DNA of 64,000 nucleotides from Paenibacillus protaetiae (GTDB lineage: Bacteria; Bacillota; Bacilli; Paenibacillales; Paenibacillaceae): positions 1,426,001 to 1,490,000 of the forward strand of contig NZ_CP035492.1 in assembly GCF_004135365.1 (NCBI RefSeq). Direction: 5' to 3'. Position 1 is the first letter of the stretch. Each line of letters starts with the position of its first letter. Positions 63,008 through 64,000 of this stretch are shown piece after piece. A program made the translations under genes and the position numbers. Under the pieces are notes generated by a model. That model was not told the DNA's origin. It did no database searches and saw only the letters and a list, made by a program, of their open reading frames with translations.

Positions 63008-64000
63008 TTAGTTGGCAACAGCCGATTTAATGTTCCATTCGCGAACGTCTGTGAACCGTCCTTTAATCGCTGCGGCAGCAGCCATAGCAGGCGATACCAG
63101 ATGCGTACGTCCGCCGCGGCCTTGGCGGCCTTCGAAGTTGCGGTTCGACGTCGATGCGCAGCGTTGTCCAGGCTGCAATACGTCAGGGTTCATCGCGAGG
63201 CACATCGAGCAGCCTGCTTCGCGCCATTCAAAACCAGCTTCGATAAAGATTTTATCGAGGCCTTCTTTTTCCGCTTGCAATTTCACGCGGCCGGAGCCCG
63301 GTACAACGATCGCCGTAACGCGGTCGCTTACTTTGTAACCGCGGGCAATTTCAGCTGCTGCGCGCAGGTCTTCGATCCGGCCGTTCGTGCAGGAGCCGAT
63401 AAACACATAATCAATATCGATTTCGTTCATTGGCGTGCCTGGCTTCAAATCCATATACTCAAGCGCCTTTTCAGCCGCTTTGCGTTCATTTTCCGTCGGC
63501 AGCTCGCTAGGTACAGGCACTTTCGACGTAATGTCGGTACCCATGCCCGGGCTTGTTCCCCACGTTACTTGCGGGATGAGGGAGTCTACGTCGAATTCAA
63601 CAACCGTATCGTACACTGCGCCTTCGTCAGTCGTCAGCTCGTTCCAGCGTGCAACCGCAGCGTCAAAATCGGCTGGAGCGTATTCGCGTCCGCGCAGGTA
63701 GTTGTAAGTTGTTTCGTCCGGCGCAATCAGGCCGGCGCGAGCGCCGCCTTCGATCGACATGTTGCAGACCGTCATCCGTTCTTCCATCGACAGGCTGCGG
63801 ATCGCTTCGCCCGTGTATTCAATAACATAGCCGGTAGCAAAGTCCGTGCCGTACTTCGCAATAACGCCAAGAATCAAGTCTTTTGCCGTTACGCCCGGCT
63901 TGCGTTTGCCGTTGAAACGGACTTCCATCGTTTTCGGTTTTGCTTGCTGGAGGCATTGCGTCGCCATAACATGCTCAACCTCGCTAGTGCCGATACCAAA
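63008..64000 (-). CDS. leuC: 3-isopropylmalate dehydratase large subunit, 5' part outside window
   Basis: C-terminal 330 of about 470 residues; the frame is still open at 64000 with [11 protein letters not shown]. Iron-sulfur cysteines are visible in [13 protein letters not shown] and [13 protein letters not shown]; further landmarks are [15 protein letters not shown] and [20 protein letters not shown]. Heterodimer partner of LeuD. An internal ATG at 63967 is not the true start. Confidence 0.97.
   Translation of the reverse strand, partial: FGIGTSEVEHVMATQCLQQAKPKTMEVRFNGKRKPGVTAKDLILGVIAKYGTDFATGYVIEYTGEAIRSLSMEERMTVCNMSIEGGARAGLIAPDETTYNYLRGREYAPADFDAAVARWNELTTDEGAVYDTVVEFDVDSLIPQVTWGTSPGMGTDITSKVPVPSELPTENERKAAEKALEYMDLKPGTPMNEIDIDYVFIGSCTNGRIEDLRAAAEIARGYKVSDRVTAIVVPGSGRVKLQAEKEGLDKIFIEAGFEWREAGCSMCLAMNPDVLQPGQRCASTSNRNFEGRQGRGGRTHLVSPAMAAAAAIKGRFTDVREWNIKSAVAN

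Overview
The window looks like a chromosomal segment of a spore-forming, low-to-mid GC Firmicute, most likely Paenibacillus or a close relative. Supporting features are a CotE spore-coat protein, S-layer-homology (SLH) surface proteins, a copper-amine-oxidase-like/AMIN/Amidase_3 wall hydrolase, parE-parC, a two-headed DynA-type dynamin, strong AGGAGG ribosome binding sites and compact U-tailed terminators. No rRNA, tRNA, insertion sequence, prophage or CRISPR array was seen. Most genes lie on the minus strand.

Layout. 0-4 kb: cotE and a NitT/TauT-type ABC importer (lipoprotein, ATPase, permease). 4-8 kb: M32 carboxypeptidase, HesB/YqkB-like protein, beta-carbonic anhydrase, DUF309 and two small overlapping genes. 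8-11.5 kb: a four-gene operon (methyltransferase, FAD oxidoreductase, SRPBCC protein, FabF-like ketosynthase) that looks like lipid or polyketide tailoring. 11.7-19.1 kb: a surface block with a repeat-rich GH18 hydrolase, an SLH-anchored cohesin protein and a 1320-residue subtilase carrying both a cohesin and a dockerin. 19.5-26 kb: alkaline phosphatase, a DUF7002-like protein and a ChvE-GguA-GguB-type monosaccharide importer. 26-33 kb: VOC protein, flavin monooxygenase-like protein, TetM-like GTPase, greA, MarR-MFS efflux pair and glutamine amidotransferase. 33-39.5 kb: araA with two AraR-like operators, XRE regulator, rRNA-methyltransferase/RluA pair, CapA-like protein and MarR. 39.7-44.3 kb: a 54-codon gene missed by length cut-offs, then parC and parE. 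44.3-52.5 kb: SGNH hydrolase with an ABC-2 exporter, purT, and a heterodimeric ABC exporter. 52.8-57.5 kb: dynA, a small unknown gene and nth. 57.7-64 kb: SLH protein, wall amidase, a broken GNAT gene and leuD-leuC (leuC runs off the window).

The most distinctive feature is the apparent cohesin-dockerin attachment module at 13.7-19.1 kb. One gene encodes a wall-anchored (three SLH) cohesin, and its co-directional neighbour encodes a secreted protease ending in a dockerin. This is a plausible way to dock a protease on the cell surface outside any cellulosome.

A caution on sequence quality: five reading-frame breaks (ABC-2 ATPase, purT, dynA twice, GNAT) can each be repaired by adding one G on the minus strand at or beside a G run or G. 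That is compatible with sequencing indels as well as with real pseudogenes. All assignments come from reading the translated sequence; no database search was run.
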